Assembly: GCF_001982605.1 (NCBI RefSeq)
Contig: NZ_MLCN01000013.1
Span: 1-64,000, forward strand
Direction: 5' to 3'
Length of the DNA stretch: 64,000 bases
Origin: Alkanindiges hydrocarboniclasticus
Lineage (GTDB): Bacteria; Pseudomonadota; Gammaproteobacteria; Pseudomonadales; Moraxellaceae
A model generated the notes under the pieces. That model did not search any database. It was not told the DNA's origin and saw only the letters and a program-made list of their open reading frames with translations. The position numbers and the translations under genes are program-made. Below are positions 26,904 through 37,711 of this stretch, one piece after another. The first letter of the stretch is position 1, and every line of letters starts with the position of its first letter.

Positions 26904-28268
26904 TTACTTGTTCAGCAAGGAAGGTGACTTTTTCATCAATGACTGGTTCTCGTACTGATGTGAGGTTAAATGCGCCTGTAGCTGCGCCATAAAGTCCATC
27001 ACGACAACCACCACAATGAGCAATGAAGTACCCCCTAAATGGAATGGCACACCAAATGCACTTTGCAATACCATTGGCATTAAACACACCACGGTAATGT
27101 AGATTGCCCCAATAAAAGTCAATCGATTGAGAATATGGTCCAAATAACGGGCTGTTTGATCACCAGGACGAATTCCAGGCACATAGGCACCGCTACGTTT
27201 TAAATTTTCTGACACTTCTTTTGGACTAAACACCAAAGCGGTATAAAAGTAGCAAAAGAAAATGATCAAACCGCCAAACAGCACGAGATACAAAGGCTGA
27301 CCTGGTGATAACACCAATGCCATATCCTGCAAAAAACGCTTGATAAAGCCCGCGTTTGGATCAGCACTTCCCACCCATTGACCCAGACTTGCTGGAAATA
27401 ACAGCAAGGAACTGGCAAAAATTGCAGGAATAACCCCAGCCATATTAATTTTTAATGGCAAATGGGTTTGCTGTGCAGTAAATACCTTCCGACCCTGTTG
27501 CTTTTGTGCATAGTTCACAGGAATACGGCGCTGTGCTTTTTCGATAAAAATTACGGCAGCAATCACAGCAAGACTTAAAATTCCAAGCAGTAACAGACCA
27601 ATCAAACTACTTTGGCCCTGCTGAATAGATTCAAAAGACTGCAAGACAATGCCGGGTAACCCCGCCACAATCCCTGCAAAGATGATCATTGAAATACCAT
27701 TACCAATGCCGCGTTCGGTGATTTGCTCACCAAGCCACATCAGGAACATGGTACCCGCTACCAAAGAAGTTACTGCAGGAACATAAAAACTTAAGCCTGT
27801 AGACAGGGTAATACCCTGACTTTGCAGGCCTGCACACATACCAATCGCCTGAACCAGACCAAGAAACAAAGTTCCTTGCCGGGTGTATTGATTGATTTTG
27901 CGGCGTCCTGCCTCACCTTCTTTTTTAAGTGCTTCAAGTGAGGGTACAACTGTAGCCATCAATTGAACAATAATCGAAGCAGAAATATAAGGCATGATGC
28001 CCAGCGCCAGAATAGACATGCGCTCGAGGGCACCACCCGAAAACATATTGAACAGGCTAAGAATAGTATCCTTATTCTGTTCAAACAGCTGTGCCAACCG
28101 TTCTGGATTAATCCCCGGAACTGGAACATGCGCACCCAAACGAAACACTAATAATGCGCCAAGCAAAAAAAGCATTCGTTGAATGATTTCCTGATATTTC
28201 CGATGAAACGCAGGACCTTTTATTGCTTTTTGCATGTTATCTAACGTTGTATTCGGGGGCATAGCCAC
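26904..28268 (-). CDS. secY: Protein translocase subunit SecY
   Basis: 454 residues with ten membrane-spanning segments, the channel of the Sec translocon. Diagnostic sequences include [12 protein letters not shown] (about residue 43), [28 protein letters not shown] in the first cytoplasmic loop, and [12 protein letters not shown]. The start is GTG at 28268, 9 bases after GAGGAG; an ATG 6 bases further in is the alternative. It sits between rplO and rpmJ as usual in the spc operon. Confidence 0.97.
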   Translation of the reverse strand: MAMPPNTTLDNMQKAIKGPAFHRKYQEIIQRMLFLLGALLVFRLGAHVPVPGINPERLAQLFEQNKDTILSLFNMFSGGALERMSILALGIMPYISASIIVQLMATVVPSLEALKKEGEAGRRKINQYTRQGTLFLGLVQAIGMCAGLQSQGITLSTGLSFYVPAVTSLVAGTMFLMWLGEQITERGIGNGISMIIFAGIVAGLPGIVLQSFESIQQGQSSLIGLLLLGILSLAVIAAVIFIEKAQRRIPVNYAQKQQGRKVFTAQQTHLPLKINMAGVIPAIFASSLLLFPASLGQWVGSADPNAGFIKRFLQDMALVLSPGQPLYLVLFGGLIIFFCYFYTALVFSPKEVSENLKRSGAYVPGIRPGDQTARYLDHILNRLTFIGAIYITVVCLMPMVLQSAFGVPFHLGGTSLLIVVVVVMDFMAQLQAHLTSHQYENQSLMKKSPSLLNK

Positions 28269-28274
28269 AGGGGA

Positions 28275-28715
28275 TTACTCCTCAACCTTGCCGCCAGCTG
28301 CTTCAATTGCAGCTTTAGCGCCTTTGGTCAGAGCAACACCCTGCACTGTGAATGCACGAGTAATTTCACCTGAAAGTACAATGCGCGCACGGATCTTGTC
28401 CTGACGAACCACATTGGCAGCTTTCAAGGTTTGCAGGCTAACAACATCGCCTTCAACCTTGTTCAGCTCAGATAAACGTACTTCAGCGGTTTTCAGTGCC
28501 AGTTGGCTGGTAAAACCGAACTTGGGTAAGCGACGGTAAATTGGCATCTGGCCGCCTTCAAAGCCGGCACGAATTCCAGAACCTGAGCGTGAAGTTTGAC
28601 CTTTCACACCACGGCCACCGGTTTTGCCCAAGCCGGAACCAATACCACGACCCAAACGGCGATGTTCGCGCTTTGCACCTTCAGCAGGTGCAAGCTCATT
28701 TAAACGCAAAGTCAT
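28275..28715 (-). CDS. rplO: 50S ribosomal protein L15
   Basis: 146 residues. Gly/Arg-rich N-terminal extension [21 protein letters not shown] and the [18 protein letters not shown] block are diagnostic. Its ATG overlaps the rpmD stop as ATGA, and its stop lies 6 bases before secY. Confidence 0.98.
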   Translation of the reverse strand: MTLRLNELAPAEGAKREHRRLGRGIGSGLGKTGGRGVKGQTSRSGSGIRAGFEGGQMPIYRRLPKFGFTSQLALKTAEVRLSELNKVEGDVVSLQTLKAANVVRQDKIRARIVLSGEITRAFTVQGVALTKGAKAAIEAAGGKVEE

Positions 28716-28909
28716 GGCTGCACTCCATTATCAACGGGCTCAACGCTTACCATATAGTATACTTTATTGATCATACCACGGTTTGAAGGCGTATCCTGCA
28801 CTTCAACAGTGTGACCAATGCGACGCAGACCTAATCCCTGCAGGCAAAGCTTATGATTTTTTAAGCGATGTGCAGAAGATTTGATCTGGGTAACCTTGAT
28901 TGTTTTCAT
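28712..28909 (-). CDS. rpmD: 50S ribosomal protein L30
   Basis: 65 residues, slightly longer than the E. coli protein (59). It contains [20 protein letters not shown], the L30 signature. Overlaps rplO by four bases. Confidence 0.97.
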   Translation of the reverse strand: MKTIKVTQIKSSAHRLKNHKLCLQGLGLRRIGHTVEVQDTPSNRGMINKVYYMVSVEPVDNGVQP

Positions 28910-28915
28910 GTCAAA

Positions 28916-29413
28916 TTACCCTTGAATTTCTTCGACAGTCTTACCACGTTTTGCAGCAACTTTTTCAGCAGAGGTCATGTTTTTCAGACCTTTGAAAGTT
29001 GCATACACCACGTTGGTTGCATTGGTAGAACCGTAGCATTTTGCCAGTACATTTTGTACACCAGCAACTTCAAGTACGGCGCGCATTGCACCACCGGCAA
29101 TTACACCAGTACCTTCAGACGCAGGCTGCATGTAAATGCGGCTGGCACCATGGGAAGAGTTAACCGGATGCTGCAGGGTTGTACCATTCAGGTCTACACT
29201 GATCATGTTGCGACGTGCAGCTTCCAGTGCTTTTTGAATAGCAGCAGGAACTTCACGGGCCTTGCCACGACCAAAGCCAACGCGGCCATTACCATCACCC
29301 ACCACGGTTAACGCGGTGAAAGAGAAAATACGGCCACCCTTAACTACCTTGGCAACGCGGTCTACAGCAACCAGCTTCTCAACAAAGCCTTCGTTTTGTT
29401 CAACTTTTGCCAT
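28916..29413 (-). CDS. rpsE: 30S ribosomal protein S5
   Basis: 165 residues. The S5 RNA-binding signature is [20 protein letters not shown] (about 22-41), followed by [17 protein letters not shown]. The protein shapes the decoding centre and is the classic target region for spectinomycin resistance; the loop looks wild type in pattern. Lies 2 bases after rplR. Confidence 0.98.
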   Translation of the reverse strand: MAKVEQNEGFVEKLVAVDRVAKVVKGGRIFSFTALTVVGDGNGRVGFGRGKAREVPAAIQKALEAARRNMISVDLNGTTLQHPVNSSHGASRIYMQPASEGTGVIAGGAMRAVLEVAGVQNVLAKCYGSTNATNVVYATFKGLKNMTSAEKVAAKRGKTVEEIQG

Positions 29414-29415
29414 GA

Positions 29416-29766
29416 TTAGAACTCCAGACCGCCAGCACGGGCAGCATCAGCCAAGGCTTTAATACGACCATGATATTTAAAACCAGAACGGTCGAACGCT
29501 ACTTTGGTAATACCAGCAGCTTTAGCACGCTCAGCAATTAAGGCACCCACTTTGGTAGCTGCATCAATGTTGCCAGTTGCGCCAGAACGTAATTGTGCGT
29601 CCAAAGTAGAAGCTTGCGCCAGTACTTTGCCACCTTCTGGGGAAATGATTTGAGCATAGATGTGACGCGGTGTGCGGTTTACACACAGACGAGTCGCACC
29701 CAATGCACGGATGTGCAAGCGTGTGCTTTTCGCACGACGCAAACGGGATTGTTTCTTGTCGTTCAT
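29416..29766 (-). CDS. rplR: 50S ribosomal protein L18
   Basis: 116 residues. [16 protein letters not shown] and [20 protein letters not shown] are typical. L18 binds 5S rRNA in the central protuberance together with L5, which is encoded in the same operon. Confidence 0.98.
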   Translation of the reverse strand: MNDKKQSRLRRAKSTRLHIRALGATRLCVNRTPRHIYAQIISPEGGKVLAQASTLDAQLRSGATGNIDAATKVGALIAERAKAAGITKVAFDRSGFKYHGRIKALADAARAGGLEF

Positions 29767-29781
29767 ATAGAACCTCGCGCC

Positions 29782-30315
29782 TTATTTCTTCTTAGCTTCT
29801 TTACGGAGAATGACTTCATCCGAATAACGTACACCTTTACCTTTATAAGGCTCTGGTGGACGGAAAGAACGGATATTAGCAGCAACCTGACCCAGCGCTT
29901 GTTTATCAATAGATTTCAAAACAATTTCTGTTGGGGTTGGGGTTTCGGCAGTGACGCCTTCTGGAAGCTGGAAATCAATAGGATGTGAGTAACCCAGGTT
30001 CAGGTTTACAACAGTACCTTTAACCTGAGCTTTATAACCTACACCAACCAATTGCAGCTTACGTTCGAAACCGTTGCTAACACCAGTCACCAAGTTATTT
30101 AAAACGGCACGAGCGGTACCTGCCTGCATCCAGCTTTCTTGGTTATCATTTGCTGGAGCAATCAGTAATTTACCGTCTTCCTGTTTTAGCTCGACCAGCG
30201 CATGCAGGTTGAAAGCCAGTACACCTTTACTGCCTTTCACTTCGACCTGCTGGCCGTTCTGGGTTACTGTAACACCGGATGGTACAGTAACCGGGGCTTT
30301 AGCCACACGAGACAT
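29782..30315 (-). CDS. rplF: 50S ribosomal protein L6
   Basis: 177 residues. Two duplicated L6 folds; the C-terminal signature [16 protein letters not shown] is intact. Lies between rpsH and rplR. Confidence 0.98.
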   Translation of the reverse strand: MSRVAKAPVTVPSGVTVTQNGQQVEVKGSKGVLAFNLHALVELKQEDGKLLIAPANDNQESWMQAGTARAVLNNLVTGVSNGFERKLQLVGVGYKAQVKGTVVNLNLGYSHPIDFQLPEGVTAETPTPTEIVLKSIDKQALGQVAANIRSFRPPEPYKGKGVRYSDEVILRKEAKKK

Positions 30316-30328
30316 GAGGAATCACCTA

Positions 30329-30724
30329 TTAGGAAACAAAAGCAATCACTTCACCGCCAACGCCAGCAGCACGTGCAGCGCGGTCAGTCATGATGCCTTT
30401 ACTTGTTGAAACAATTGCAATGCCCAAACCTTGCTTAACGCGCGGTAAGTCATTTTTGCCGCGATACTGACGCAGGCCTGGACGGCTTACGCGTTTAACG
30501 GTTTCAATAACTGGCTTGCCTTCAAAGTACTTCAGGGTCAATGTCAGTGTTGGTTTACCTTCAACATCGGTAACTTCAGTACTGGCAATATAACCCTCAG
30601 ACTGAAGCACACCAGCAATGGCTTGCTTCAGTTTGGATTGCGGCATTGAAACAGTAGCTTTCTTTGCCATTTGTGCGTTACGAACACGGGTTAGCATGTC
30701 GGCAACGGTATCTTGCATACTCAT
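30329..30724 (-). CDS. rpsH: 30S ribosomal protein S8
   Basis: 131 residues. Starts [18 protein letters not shown] and ends with [22 protein letters not shown], both S8 hallmarks. In E. coli S8 represses the spc operon by binding mRNA near the rplX-rplE junction. Confidence 0.98.
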   Translation of the reverse strand: MSMQDTVADMLTRVRNAQMAKKATVSMPQSKLKQAIAGVLQSEGYIASTEVTDVEGKPTLTLTLKYFEGKPVIETVKRVSRPGLRQYRGKNDLPRVKQGLGIAIVSTSKGIMTDRAARAAGVGGEVIAFVS

Positions 30725-30736
30725 GTATGTTGCTCC

Positions 30737-31042
30737 TTACCAGCTTGCCTTAACCACGCCAGGGACATCACCCTGCATAACCATTAAACGCAGCATGTTA
30801 CGGCTTAAGCCGAACTTGCGGAAATAGCCATGCGGACGGCCTGTTAAACCACAACGGTTACGTTGACGAACAGGAGATGCATTACGCGGCAATGCTTGCA
30901 GCTTTAGCATTGCATCCATACGCTCTTCATCGCTTGCATTACCGTTAGCAATAGTTGCCTTCAGTTCAGCGCGCTTGGCAGCATATTTAGCAACTGTTTT
31001 TTCGCGCTTTAACTCGCGATTAATCATGCTTTTCTTAGCCAT
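30737..31042 (-). CDS. rpsN: 30S ribosomal protein S14 (zinc-free form)
   Basis: 101 residues. Contains [21 protein letters not shown]. The length and the single Cys show the long C- form without a zinc knuckle. Between rplE and rpsH. Confidence 0.98.
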   Translation of the reverse strand: MAKKSMINRELKREKTVAKYAAKRAELKATIANGNASDEERMDAMLKLQALPRNASPVRQRNRCGLTGRPHGYFRKFGLSRNMLRLMVMQGDVPGVVKASW

Positions 31043-31051
31043 ATTGACCTC

Positions 31052-31588
31052 TTATTTAAACGGGAAGCCAAACGCACGCAATAGTGCACGGCCTTCGTCA
31101 TCTGTACGGGCAGTAGTAGTAACAGTAATGTCCATACCACGGATACGATCAATTTTATCAAACTCGATTTCAGGGAATACAATCTGTTCCTTGAGACCTA
31201 GTGAATAATTACCACGACCGTCAAAAGACTTAGGCGAAAAACCACGGAAGTCACGAATACGCGGAATAGTAATAGCGATCAAACGATCCAGAAATTCGTA
31301 CATCTGGTCACCACGCAGGGTAACCTTACAGCCGATTGGCCATCCTTCACGGACTTTAAAACCAGCAATAGAGTTACGTGCATGCGTTACCACAGGCTTT
31401 TGGCCAGCGATTAACGTCATATCAGATACCGCACCTTCCAACAATTTCTTGTCTTGAGTTGCGCCACCCACACCCATGTTCAGGGTAATTTTGGTAATGC
31501 GAGGAATTTCCATCACATTTTTCAGGCCTAATTGCTCTTGCAATTGGGCTCTGATTTCTTCGTTGTAACGTGTTTTAAGTCTGGCCAT
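31052..31588 (-). CDS. rplE: 50S ribosomal protein L5
   Basis: 178 residues. [10 protein letters not shown] near residue 30 and the C-terminal [20 protein letters not shown] are diagnostic. Binds 5S rRNA and contacts P-site tRNA. Confidence 0.98.
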   Translation of the reverse strand: MARLKTRYNEEIRAQLQEQLGLKNVMEIPRITKITLNMGVGGATQDKKLLEGAVSDMTLIAGQKPVVTHARNSIAGFKVREGWPIGCKVTLRGDQMYEFLDRLIAITIPRIRDFRGFSPKSFDGRGNYSLGLKEQIVFPEIEFDKIDRIRGMDITVTTTARTDDEGRALLRAFGFPFK

Positions 31589-31602
31589 TGCCCATCAACC
31601 TA

Positions 31603-31923
31603 TTACTTCGCCACCGCCACTGATTCACCATTTGATTTATAAATACGGGTTTTAACGCCGTTTTCATCAATCTGGTAACCAACACGGTCAGCCTTTTGGG
31701 TTGTAGCGTTAAAAACCGCCACGTTAGAAATATGAAGCGCAGCTTCCTGAGTTACGATACCGCCTTCGGCGCCCGTAGCCTGGTTAGCTTTTTTGTGCTT
31801 CTTAACCAGATTAAGGCCTTCAACCTTAACACGGTCACCAGTAACAGACAGAACAGTACCCTGTTTGCCTTTTTCTTTACCTGCGATCACGATAACCTGA
31901 TCGCCTTTTTTGATCTTCGCCAT
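31603..31923 (-). CDS. rplX: 50S ribosomal protein L24
   Basis: 106 residues. The KOW motif [20 protein letters not shown] is at residues 5-24. One of the first proteins in large-subunit assembly. Lies 9 bases after rplN. Confidence 0.98.
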   Translation of the reverse strand: MAKIKKGDQVIVIAGKEKGKQGTVLSVTGDRVKVEGLNLVKKHKKANQATGAEGGIVTQEAALHISNVAVFNATTQKADRVGYQIDENGVKTRIYKSNGESVAVAK

Positions 31924-31932
31924 GACTGCCTC

Positions 31933-32301
31933 TTACAGAACTTCTGGTGCCAATGAGATGATCTTCATGAACTGTTCAGTACGAAGTTCGCGAGTCACTG
32001 GCCCGAAAATACGGGTGGCAATCGGTGCCTTGTTGTTGTTTAACAACACGGCAGCATTGTCGTCAAAACGGATCAAAGAACCGTCCGGACGGCGAATACC
32101 GAATTTTGTACGAACGACAACTGCGTTCATTACATCGCCTTTCTTGACACGACCACGTGGAATTGCTTCCTTCACGGTCACTTTGATAATGTCGCCAACG
32201 GAAGCGTAACGACGATGCGAACCGCCCAGTACTTTAATGCACTGAACACGGCGAGCGCCGCTGTTGTCTGCCACGTCGAGCATCGTTTCGGTCTGAATCA
32301 T
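31933..32301 (-). CDS. rplN: 50S ribosomal protein L14
   Basis: 122 residues, the standard length, when started at the ATG at 32301 ([18 protein letters not shown]) with GGAG 7 bases upstream; an upstream in-frame codon at 32334 is rejected. L14 contacts the small subunit at an intersubunit bridge. First gene of the spc operon. A perfect inverted repeat lies in the 82 bases between it and rpsQ. Confidence 0.98.
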   Translation of the reverse strand: MIQTETMLDVADNSGARRVQCIKVLGGSHRRYASVGDIIKVTVKEAIPRGRVKKGDVMNAVVVRTKFGIRRPDGSLIRFDDNAAVLLNNNKAPIATRIFGPVTRELRTEQFMKIISLAPEVL

Positions 32302-32320
32302 TGCCCTACTCCAAAACCGA

Positions 32321-32375
32321 GCATCATCGGTCAATTCGAAAGGCGCAAATGCTACCTGAATTTAACCGATGATGC
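32321..32375 (-). promoter_or_regulatory. Inverted repeat between rpsQ and rplN
   Basis: GCATCATCGGT (32321-32331) and ACCGATGATGC (32365-32375) are perfect 11-bp inverted repeats 33 bases apart, in the only sizeable gap between the S10 and spc gene groups. It has no T-tract. It may control read-through or protect a processed 5' end. Confidence 0.5.
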
Positions 32376-32383
32376 AATAAGAA

Positions 32384-32647
32384 CTAGTTTTGCCCAGCTG
32401 TTTCTACAACTTCAACCAAAGTCCAAGCTTTGGTTTTAGAAATAGGACGGCTTTCTTTGATGGTAACGGTGTCGCCAATTTTGGCTACATTGTTTTCATC
32501 ATGGGCGTGTAACTTCGTGGAACGGCGGATCATTTTGCCATACACAGGATGCTGAACACGGCGTTCGATCAGGACAGTAATGGATTTTTCCATTTTGTCA
32601 CTAACCACTTTGCCAGTCAGCGTACGTTGAGTAGTTTGTTCGCTCAT
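32384..32647 (-). CDS. rpsQ: 30S ribosomal protein S17
   Basis: 87 residues. [20 protein letters not shown] and [20 protein letters not shown] are typical of S17. Last gene of the S10 operon; overlaps rpmC by four bases (ATGA). Confidence 0.98.
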   Translation of the reverse strand: MSEQTTQRTLTGKVVSDKMEKSITVLIERRVQHPVYGKMIRRSTKLHAHDENNVAKIGDTVTIKESRPISKTKAWTLVEVVETAGQN

Positions 32648-32841
32648 TGTCCGTTCCCCTGTTTCTCGGTGAGGAGAGTTTTAATGCGTGCAATGGCTTT
32701 ACGAGCTAATTGCACTTCGTGCGTTTTGCCCAGTTGACCAGTTGCTTTCGCCATACGCAGGCGAAATTGATTTAGTTGTTGCTCATCAAGCGCAGCATTC
32801 AACTCTTCAGCCGATTTTTCACGTAAATCTTTGGTATTCAT
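32644..32841 (-). CDS. rpmC: 50S ribosomal protein L29
   Basis: 65 residues in two long helices: [19 protein letters not shown] then [19 protein letters not shown]. It lies by the exit tunnel where nascent-chain factors dock. Its start overlaps the rplP stop by one base, and its end overlaps rpsQ. Confidence 0.97.
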   Translation of the reverse strand: MNTKDLREKSAEELNAALDEQQLNQFRLRMAKATGQLGKTHEVQLARKAIARIKTLLTEKQGNGQ

Positions 32842-33254
32842 TACATTACCGTCCGAGTCACAATAGCGGTTTTGAACGGAAGCTTGGCTGCTGCGCGTGT
32901 AAACGCTTCACGAGCCAGTTCTTCTGAAACCCCTTCCATTTCGTACAGGATTTTACCAGGCTTGATCTCGCAAACCCAATATTCCACGCTACCTTTACCT
33001 TTACCCATACGAACCTCAAGAGGCTTCTGGGTAATCGGCTTGTCCGGAAATACGCGGATCCAGATTTTACCGCCACGTTTTACACGACGGTTAATAGCAC
33101 GACGGGCTGCTTCAATTTGACGGGCAGTAATACGACCACGCTCAATAGATTTTAGCGCAATCGTACCAAATGCGACTGTACTTCCGCGATTCGCCAGACC
33201 AGTATTACGGCCTTTATGCACTTTACGGAATTTGGTGCGTTTTGGTTGCAACAT
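32841..33254 (-). CDS. rplP: 50S ribosomal protein L16
   Basis: 137 residues. [17 protein letters not shown] and [17 protein letters not shown] are diagnostic. L16 shapes the A-site tRNA corridor. Lies 3 bases after rpsC. Confidence 0.98.
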   Translation of the reverse strand: MLQPKRTKFRKVHKGRNTGLANRGSTVAFGTIALKSIERGRITARQIEAARRAINRRVKRGGKIWIRVFPDKPITQKPLEVRMGKGKGSVEYWVCEIKPGKILYEMEGVSEELAREAFTRAAAKLPFKTAIVTRTVM

Positions 33255-33257
33255 GGA

Positions 33258-34055
33258 TTATTCTCCCTTGTCTGCAGCAGCGCGGCCTTCACCACGTCCA
33301 CGGCCTTCACCACGTCCACGACGGTTTTCACCGTCATTACGGCCTTCGTTACGACGGTCATCACGACCACCGCGACGCTTAGGCTGACGCTCTTCAGCTG
33401 GAGCCGGGTTTAATACCTGACGCATACCGCCCAGGATTTCACCACGGAAGATCCACACTTTAACGCCAATCGTACCGTAGGTTGTTTCAGCACGCATGGT
33501 GGAGTAGTCAATGTCTGCACGTAAGGTATGCAATGGCACACGGCCTTCACGATACCATTCGGTACGGGCAATCTCTGCACCACCCAGACGACCAGATACT
33601 TCTACCTTGATCCCTTTGGCACCAGCACGCATGGAATTCTGTACAGCGCGCTTCATGGCACGACGGAACATCACACGCTTTTCCAGTTGCGAAGCAATGC
33701 TTTCAGCAACCAGACGGGCATCAAGATCAGGCTTGTCAATTTCATTGATGCTGACTTGCGCAGGCACGCCCATAATCTGGGTCAGCTCACGCTGCAATTT
33801 CTCAATGTCTTCGCCTTTTTTGCCAATCACAATACCAGGACGCGCAGTGCTAATGATGACTTTGGCAGCACCAGTAGGACGCTCAATCAGGATCTTGCTG
33901 ACCATGGCAGATTTTAATTTCTTATACAAGAAATCACGAACCTGTAGGTCTTTTAGCAAATATTCAGCATAGTTTTTCGGATTGGCATACCAGTTGGCGT
34001 TATGACGCTTCACTACACCAAGGCGGATACCGATTGGATGAACTTTCTGACCCAT
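33258..34055 (-). CDS. rpsC: 30S ribosomal protein S3 with Arg/Gly-rich tail
   Basis: 265 residues, about 30 longer than E. coli S3 (233). The KH domain ([17 protein letters not shown], about residues 66-82) and the C-terminal S3 domain with [18 protein letters not shown] are normal. After residue 215 comes a low-complexity tail of Arg, Gly, Asp, Asn and Glu (for example [14 protein letters not shown]), partly encoded by a perfect 18-bp tandem repeat. Such tails occur in Moraxellaceae S3 but vary in length. S3 forms the mRNA entry tunnel, so the tail would project near incoming mRNA. Confidence 0.97.
   Translation of the reverse strand: MGQKVHPIGIRLGVVKRHNANWYANPKNYAEYLLKDLQVRDFLYKKLKSAMVSKILIERPTGAAKVIISTARPGIVIGKKGEDIEKLQRELTQIMGVPAQVSINEIDKPDLDARLVAESIASQLEKRVMFRRAMKRAVQNSMRAGAKGIKVEVSGRLGGAEIARTEWYREGRVPLHTLRADIDYSTMRAETTYGTIGVKVWIFRGEILGGMRQVLNPAPAEERQPKRRGGRDDRRNEGRNDGENRRGRGEGRGRGEGRAAADKGE
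33283..33318 (-). repeat. Perfect 18-bp tandem repeat within rpsC
   Basis: CGGCCTTCACCACGTCCA occurs twice in a row on the plus strand (33283-33300 and 33301-33318). In the rpsC frame each unit adds six residues of the Gly/Arg/Glu tail, so slippage here keeps the frame. Confidence 0.85.
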
Positions 34056-34056
34056 A

Positions 34057-34386
34057 TCAAACCCCTACCTTAACGGTGATGTGACAGGTACGCTTGCTGA
34101 TGCGATCTGCACGACCCTTAGCACGCGGTAAAATGCGTTTTAAGGTAATGCCTTCATCTACATAGATTGTAGAGACTTTTAGATCATCAACATCCAAGCT
34201 ATTGTTGTGTTCTGCGTTCGCAATTGCAGATTCCAGTGCTTTTTTGACCAGAACAGCTGCTTTTTTATTGCTGAAAGACAGAATTTCGAGTGCGCGTCCA
34301 ACCGGCTTGCCACGAACCAGGTCAGCGACCAGGCGAGCTTTCTGGGCCGAGATGGCCGCACCGCGTAATTTAGCAGTTACTTCCAT
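34057..34386 (-). CDS. rplV: 50S ribosomal protein L22
   Basis: 109 residues. [20 protein letters not shown] at the start and the C-terminal [20 protein letters not shown], whose loop lines the exit tunnel and is a macrolide-resistance site. One base separates it from rpsC. Confidence 0.98.
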   Translation of the reverse strand: MEVTAKLRGAAISAQKARLVADLVRGKPVGRALEILSFSNKKAAVLVKKALESAIANAEHNNSLDVDDLKVSTIYVDEGITLKRILPRAKGRADRISKRTCHITVKVGV

Positions 34387-34395
34387 TTTGACACC

Positions 34396-34671
34396 TTACC
34401 GTTTGGATTTCTTGTCAACACCGTGACCGCGATAGGTACGGGTTGGCGCAAATTCACCAAGTTTATGACCAACCATGTGTTCAGTGATAATCACAGGAAC
34501 ATGGTTACGACCATTGTGAACAGAGAGGGTTAGACCCACAAAGTCCGGCAGAATCATCGAGCGACGTGACCAGGTTTTGATCGGCTTGCGAGAGTTTGCA
34601 GCTACAGCAGCTTCGACTTTGGCAAACAGATGCGCATCGACGAACGGGCCTTTTTTCAGAGAACGAGGCAT
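34396..34671 (-). CDS. rpsS: 30S ribosomal protein S19
   Basis: 91 residues. [15 protein letters not shown] and [20 protein letters not shown] are the S19 signatures. It contacts S13 in the head of the small subunit. Confidence 0.98.
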   Translation of the reverse strand: MPRSLKKGPFVDAHLFAKVEAAVAANSRKPIKTWSRRSMILPDFVGLTLSVHNGRNHVPVIITEHMVGHKLGEFAPTRTYRGHGVDKKSKR

Positions 34672-34682
34672 ATTCTAATTCC

Positions 34683-35507
34683 TTACTTGACGCGACGATC
34701 ACGGATGATCATGTTAGTCGTACGCTTGTTGCTACGAGTCTTATAACCCTTGGATTTTTGACCCCAAGGACTTACTGGATGCATACCCTTGTTGCGGCCT
34801 TCACCACCACCATGCGGGTGATCAACCGGGTTCATTGCCATACCGCGAACGGTAGGACGAACACCACGCCAGCGGCTTGCACCAGCTTTACCCAGTGAGC
34901 GCAGGTTGTTTTCTGAGTTGGAAACTTCACCCAGAACTGCACGACACTCGATATGCACTTTGCGCATTTCGCCAGAACGCAAACGGATGATTGCGTAGCT
35001 ACCGTCACGACCCAGCAACTGAACAGAAGTACCAGCAGAACGTGCCAATTGCGCGCCTTTACCGATTTTCAGTTCCAGATTATGCAGGGTAGAACCCAGT
35101 GGCATGTTGCGCAGCGGCAAGCAGTTACCAGTACGGATGGGCGCATCATTACCTGACTGTACACTGTCACCCACATTCAGGCCTTTAGGGGCGATGATGT
35201 AGCGACGTTCGCCATCAGCATACTTTAACAGTGCGATGTGGGCGGTACGGTTAGGATCGTATTCAATGCGCTCAACAGTGGCTGGAATGCCATCTTTGGT
35301 ACGTTTGAAGTCAATAACACGGTACAACTGCTTGTGACCACCACCTACGTGACGTGTGGTGATATGACCGTTGTTATTACGGCCACCAGTTTTTTTCTTA
35401 TTTTCAGTCAACGCGGCTAAAGGGCGGCCTTTGAACAGATGTGGATGAACCACTTTCTCTACAAAGCGACGTCCTGGAGACGTTGGTTTACATTTTTGAA
35501 TAGGCAT
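34683..35507 (-). CDS. rplB: 50S ribosomal protein L2
   Basis: 274 residues. [12 protein letters not shown] at the start and [18 protein letters not shown] near residue 225, containing the His needed for peptidyl transferase assembly. Highly conserved, with no oddities. Confidence 0.98.
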   Translation of the reverse strand: MPIQKCKPTSPGRRFVEKVVHPHLFKGRPLAALTENKKKTGGRNNNGHITTRHVGGGHKQLYRVIDFKRTKDGIPATVERIEYDPNRTAHIALLKYADGERRYIIAPKGLNVGDSVQSGNDAPIRTGNCLPLRNMPLGSTLHNLELKIGKGAQLARSAGTSVQLLGRDGSYAIIRLRSGEMRKVHIECRAVLGEVSNSENNLRSLGKAGASRWRGVRPTVRGMAMNPVDHPHGGGEGRNKGMHPVSPWGQKSKGYKTRSNKRTTNMIIRDRRVK

Positions 35508-35518
35508 AATTTTCGTCC

Positions 35519-35839
35519 TTACTCCGCTGTGCTCTCAGCGGTATCGCCCAAGTCAGCCATTTGAACATCCTGGCCAGCTTTCAGGGTGACGTATGCTTTT
35601 TTGCTGTCGGAACGACGTCCAACAGTACGACCAAAGCGTTTGGTTTTACCCTTCTGGTTTAGTGTGTTCACAGATTCAACCTGAACACCAAAAAGAGTTT
35701 CAACCGCTTTTTTAATCTCAAGCTTGGTGGCATTGACGTCAACTTTAAAAACCTGAACGCCAAGGGTGTCACCCAGTACCTGAGCTTTTTCCGAGTAGTG
35801 TGGTCCTTTTAGGACTTGATACAAGCGTGCGTTATTCAT
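35519..35839 (-). CDS. rplW: 50S ribosomal protein L23
   Basis: 106 residues. [17 protein letters not shown] near the start and [20 protein letters not shown] are typical. L23 is the docking site for trigger factor and SRP. The start overlaps the rplD stop by four bases. Confidence 0.98.
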   Translation of the reverse strand: MNNARLYQVLKGPHYSEKAQVLGDTLGVQVFKVDVNATKLEIKKAVETLFGVQVESVNTLNQKGKTKRFGRTVGRRSDSKKAYVTLKAGQDVQMADLGDTAESTAE

Positions 35840-36438
35840 CCTAGTTCTACCTCAAGTTTCTTGGCAGCATTTACGGACATCACAACTTTATCAAACGCGA
35901 TCAGGCTAACCGGATTAACTGCAGCAGCATCCACCACGTCAACGTGAGGAATATTGCGTGCGGCCAGATACAGATTTTCATCTATAGCATCAGTCACGAT
36001 TAATGCACGAGTTGCATTCAGGTCGTTTAGTTTGCCAAGCAATTCTTTGGTTTTAGGTGCAGATACAACAATATCTTCAACCAGTACCAAACGTTCCTGA
36101 CGAACCAGTTCAGCCAGAATACATTGCATCGCACCACGATACATTTTGCGGTTTACTTTTTGAGACCAGTCTTGAGGACGGGCTGCAAAAGTTTTACCAC
36201 CACCACGCCAGATAGGGCTACGAATAGAACCCGCACGTGCGCGACCAGTACCTTTTTGTTTAAAAGGTTTTTTACCGCCACCAGAAACTTCAGCACGAGA
36301 TTTTTGTGCTTTAGAGCCTTGACGAGTACCTGCCAGATAAGCAGTTACTACTTGGTGTACCAAGGCTTCATTGAATTCTCTGCCGAAGGCAACGTCGGAC
36401 AGCTCAACAGCTGCACCAGAAACAGTCTTCAGATTCAC
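35836..36438 (-). CDS. rplD: 50S ribosomal protein L4
   Basis: 200 residues. The tunnel loop [19 protein letters not shown] lies near residues 48-66. In E. coli L4 also represses the S10 operon by acting on the rpsJ leader; whether that holds here is unknown. Confidence 0.98.
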   Translation of the reverse strand: MNLKTVSGAAVELSDVAFGREFNEALVHQVVTAYLAGTRQGSKAQKSRAEVSGGGKKPFKQKGTGRARAGSIRSPIWRGGGKTFAARPQDWSQKVNRKMYRGAMQCILAELVRQERLVLVEDIVVSAPKTKELLGKLNDLNATRALIVTDAIDENLYLAARNIPHVDVVDAAAVNPVSLIAFDKVVMSVNAAKKLEVELG

Positions 36439-36449
36439 GTTAATATCCC

Positions 36450-37088
36450 TCAGGCCTTGATGGTAGGACGAACGATAACGTCGCCACCAATCGAACCGGG
36501 TACAGCACCTTTAACCACCAGAACAGAACGTTCAGCGTCAATAGATACCACTTCAAGACCTTGTACGGTTACACGCTCGTCACCCATGTGTCCGGCCATT
36601 TTCTTGCCTTTGAACACGCGACCAGGTGTCTGGTTTTGACCAGTAGAACCATGTACACGGTGAGAAACCGAGTTACCATGAGTTGCATCTTGTGTGCGGA
36701 AGTTCCAGCGCTTAACACCACCCTGAAAACCTTTACCTTTGCTCTGACCAGTAACGTCAACGATCTGACCTACTGTGAACACGTCCACACCGATAGTGCC
36801 GCCAACTTCACGACCATCAAGGTCTGCTTCATTAACGCGAAACTCTTTCACAACACGACCAGCAGCAACGCCAGCTTTTGCATAGTGACCTTTCTGGGCG
36901 TTGGTTACGCGAGAATCGCGACGTTCGCCAGTGGTAACCTGCACAGCTTGGTAGCCATCAGTATCCAGTGTTTTGATTTGAGTAATACGGTTTGGATCGA
37001 CTTCGATCACCGTGACTGGCACGGAGACGCCGGCTTCTGTGAAGATACGGGTCATACCGCACTTACGACCGACTAGACCAATAGCCAT
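36450..37088 (-). CDS. rplC: 50S ribosomal protein L3
   Basis: 212 residues. [20 protein letters not shown] at the start, and [20 protein letters not shown] near residue 143 with the Gln that is N5-methylated in E. coli L3. Separated from rpsJ by 106 bases. Confidence 0.98.
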   Translation of the reverse strand: MAIGLVGRKCGMTRIFTEAGVSVPVTVIEVDPNRITQIKTLDTDGYQAVQVTTGERRDSRVTNAQKGHYAKAGVAAGRVVKEFRVNEADLDGREVGGTIGVDVFTVGQIVDVTGQSKGKGFQGGVKRWNFRTQDATHGNSVSHRVHGSTGQNQTPGRVFKGKKMAGHMGDERVTVQGLEVVSIDAERSVLVVKGAVPGSIGGDVIVRPTIKA

Positions 37089-37194
37089 TTGTTTAACCTC
37101 TTAAAAAGCGGCTTGTTGAGCAGTTTTGCTGTTTAAAAGCATTTAGTTGCATCAACTTACCGAAAGCCTTAACACTACACCAACTAATCGAGGA

Positions 37195-37506
37195 TTAGCC
37201 CAGTGCGATCTGTACGTCTACACCAGCAGCAAGATCAAGTTTCATCAGTGCATCAACTGTTTTATCAGTTGGCTGTACGATATCAACCATGCGCTTATGG
37301 GTACGGATCTCATACTGATCACGCGCGTCTTTGTTAACGTGCGGGGAAGTCAGTACGTTAAAGCGTTCGATGCGAGTAGGCATCGGAATCGGGCCGCAAA
37401 CTTGCGCACCAGTGCGCTTAGCGGTCTCTACGATCTCCTGGGCAGATTGATCAATCAGACGATGATCAAACGACTTCAGGCGGATACGGATTCTCTGGTT
37501 AGCCAT
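37195..37506 (-). CDS. rpsJ: 30S ribosomal protein S10
   Basis: 103 residues. [17 protein letters not shown] and [19 protein letters not shown] are diagnostic. S10 also binds NusB in antitermination. First gene of the S10 operon, with a promoter and a roughly 160-nucleotide leader upstream. The str operon genes that precede it in E. coli are not here; a glutamine amidotransferase gene lies upstream instead. Confidence 0.98.
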   Translation of the reverse strand: MANQRIRIRLKSFDHRLIDQSAQEIVETAKRTGAQVCGPIPMPTRIERFNVLTSPHVNKDARDQYEIRTHKRMVDIVQPTDKTVDALMKLDLAAGVDVQIALG

Positions 37507-37540
37507 ACCAGTTACTCCAAGCCAAATAATAAAGAATCAC

Positions 37541-37572
37541 CCTTGACGCGCCTCGGCAAAGAGGGTCAAAGG
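37541..37572 (-). promoter_or_regulatory. Hairpin in S10 operon leader
   Basis: Outer arms CCTTGAC and GTCAAAGG and inner arms CCTC/GAGG with a 6-base loop form an interrupted hairpin in the rpsJ leader, 35 bases before the start codon. A second hairpin, GAGAAAC/GTTTCTC with an ACGA loop, lies at 37653-37670 near the transcript start. Confidence 0.5.
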
Positions 37573-37676
37573 CAGTGAAAATCACTAAGGTCGAGAACGA
37601 TGCCCCGACTGTGGTGGCTGGTTTTGACAAGCAAAACACAGCCGCTTGAGAAACACGAGTTTCTCGAAGGCTGGCT

Positions 37677-37705
37677 ATTGTATGGATAAACTGGCTTAAA
37701 AGCAA
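37677..37705 (-). promoter_or_regulatory. Promoter of the S10-spc-alpha superoperon
   Basis: On the minus strand TTGCTT (37705-37700) and TACAAT (37682-37677) are separated by 17 bases. It lies immediately after the upstream gene's stop and would start transcription near 37670. Confidence 0.7.
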
Positions 37706-37711
37706 GCAATC

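Noticed and set aside
36561-37076. Plus-strand ORFs of more than 150 codons inside ribosomal genes
   Set aside because: They are antisense to rplC (and similarly rpsC and rplD); the third-position bias of the real genes explains them.
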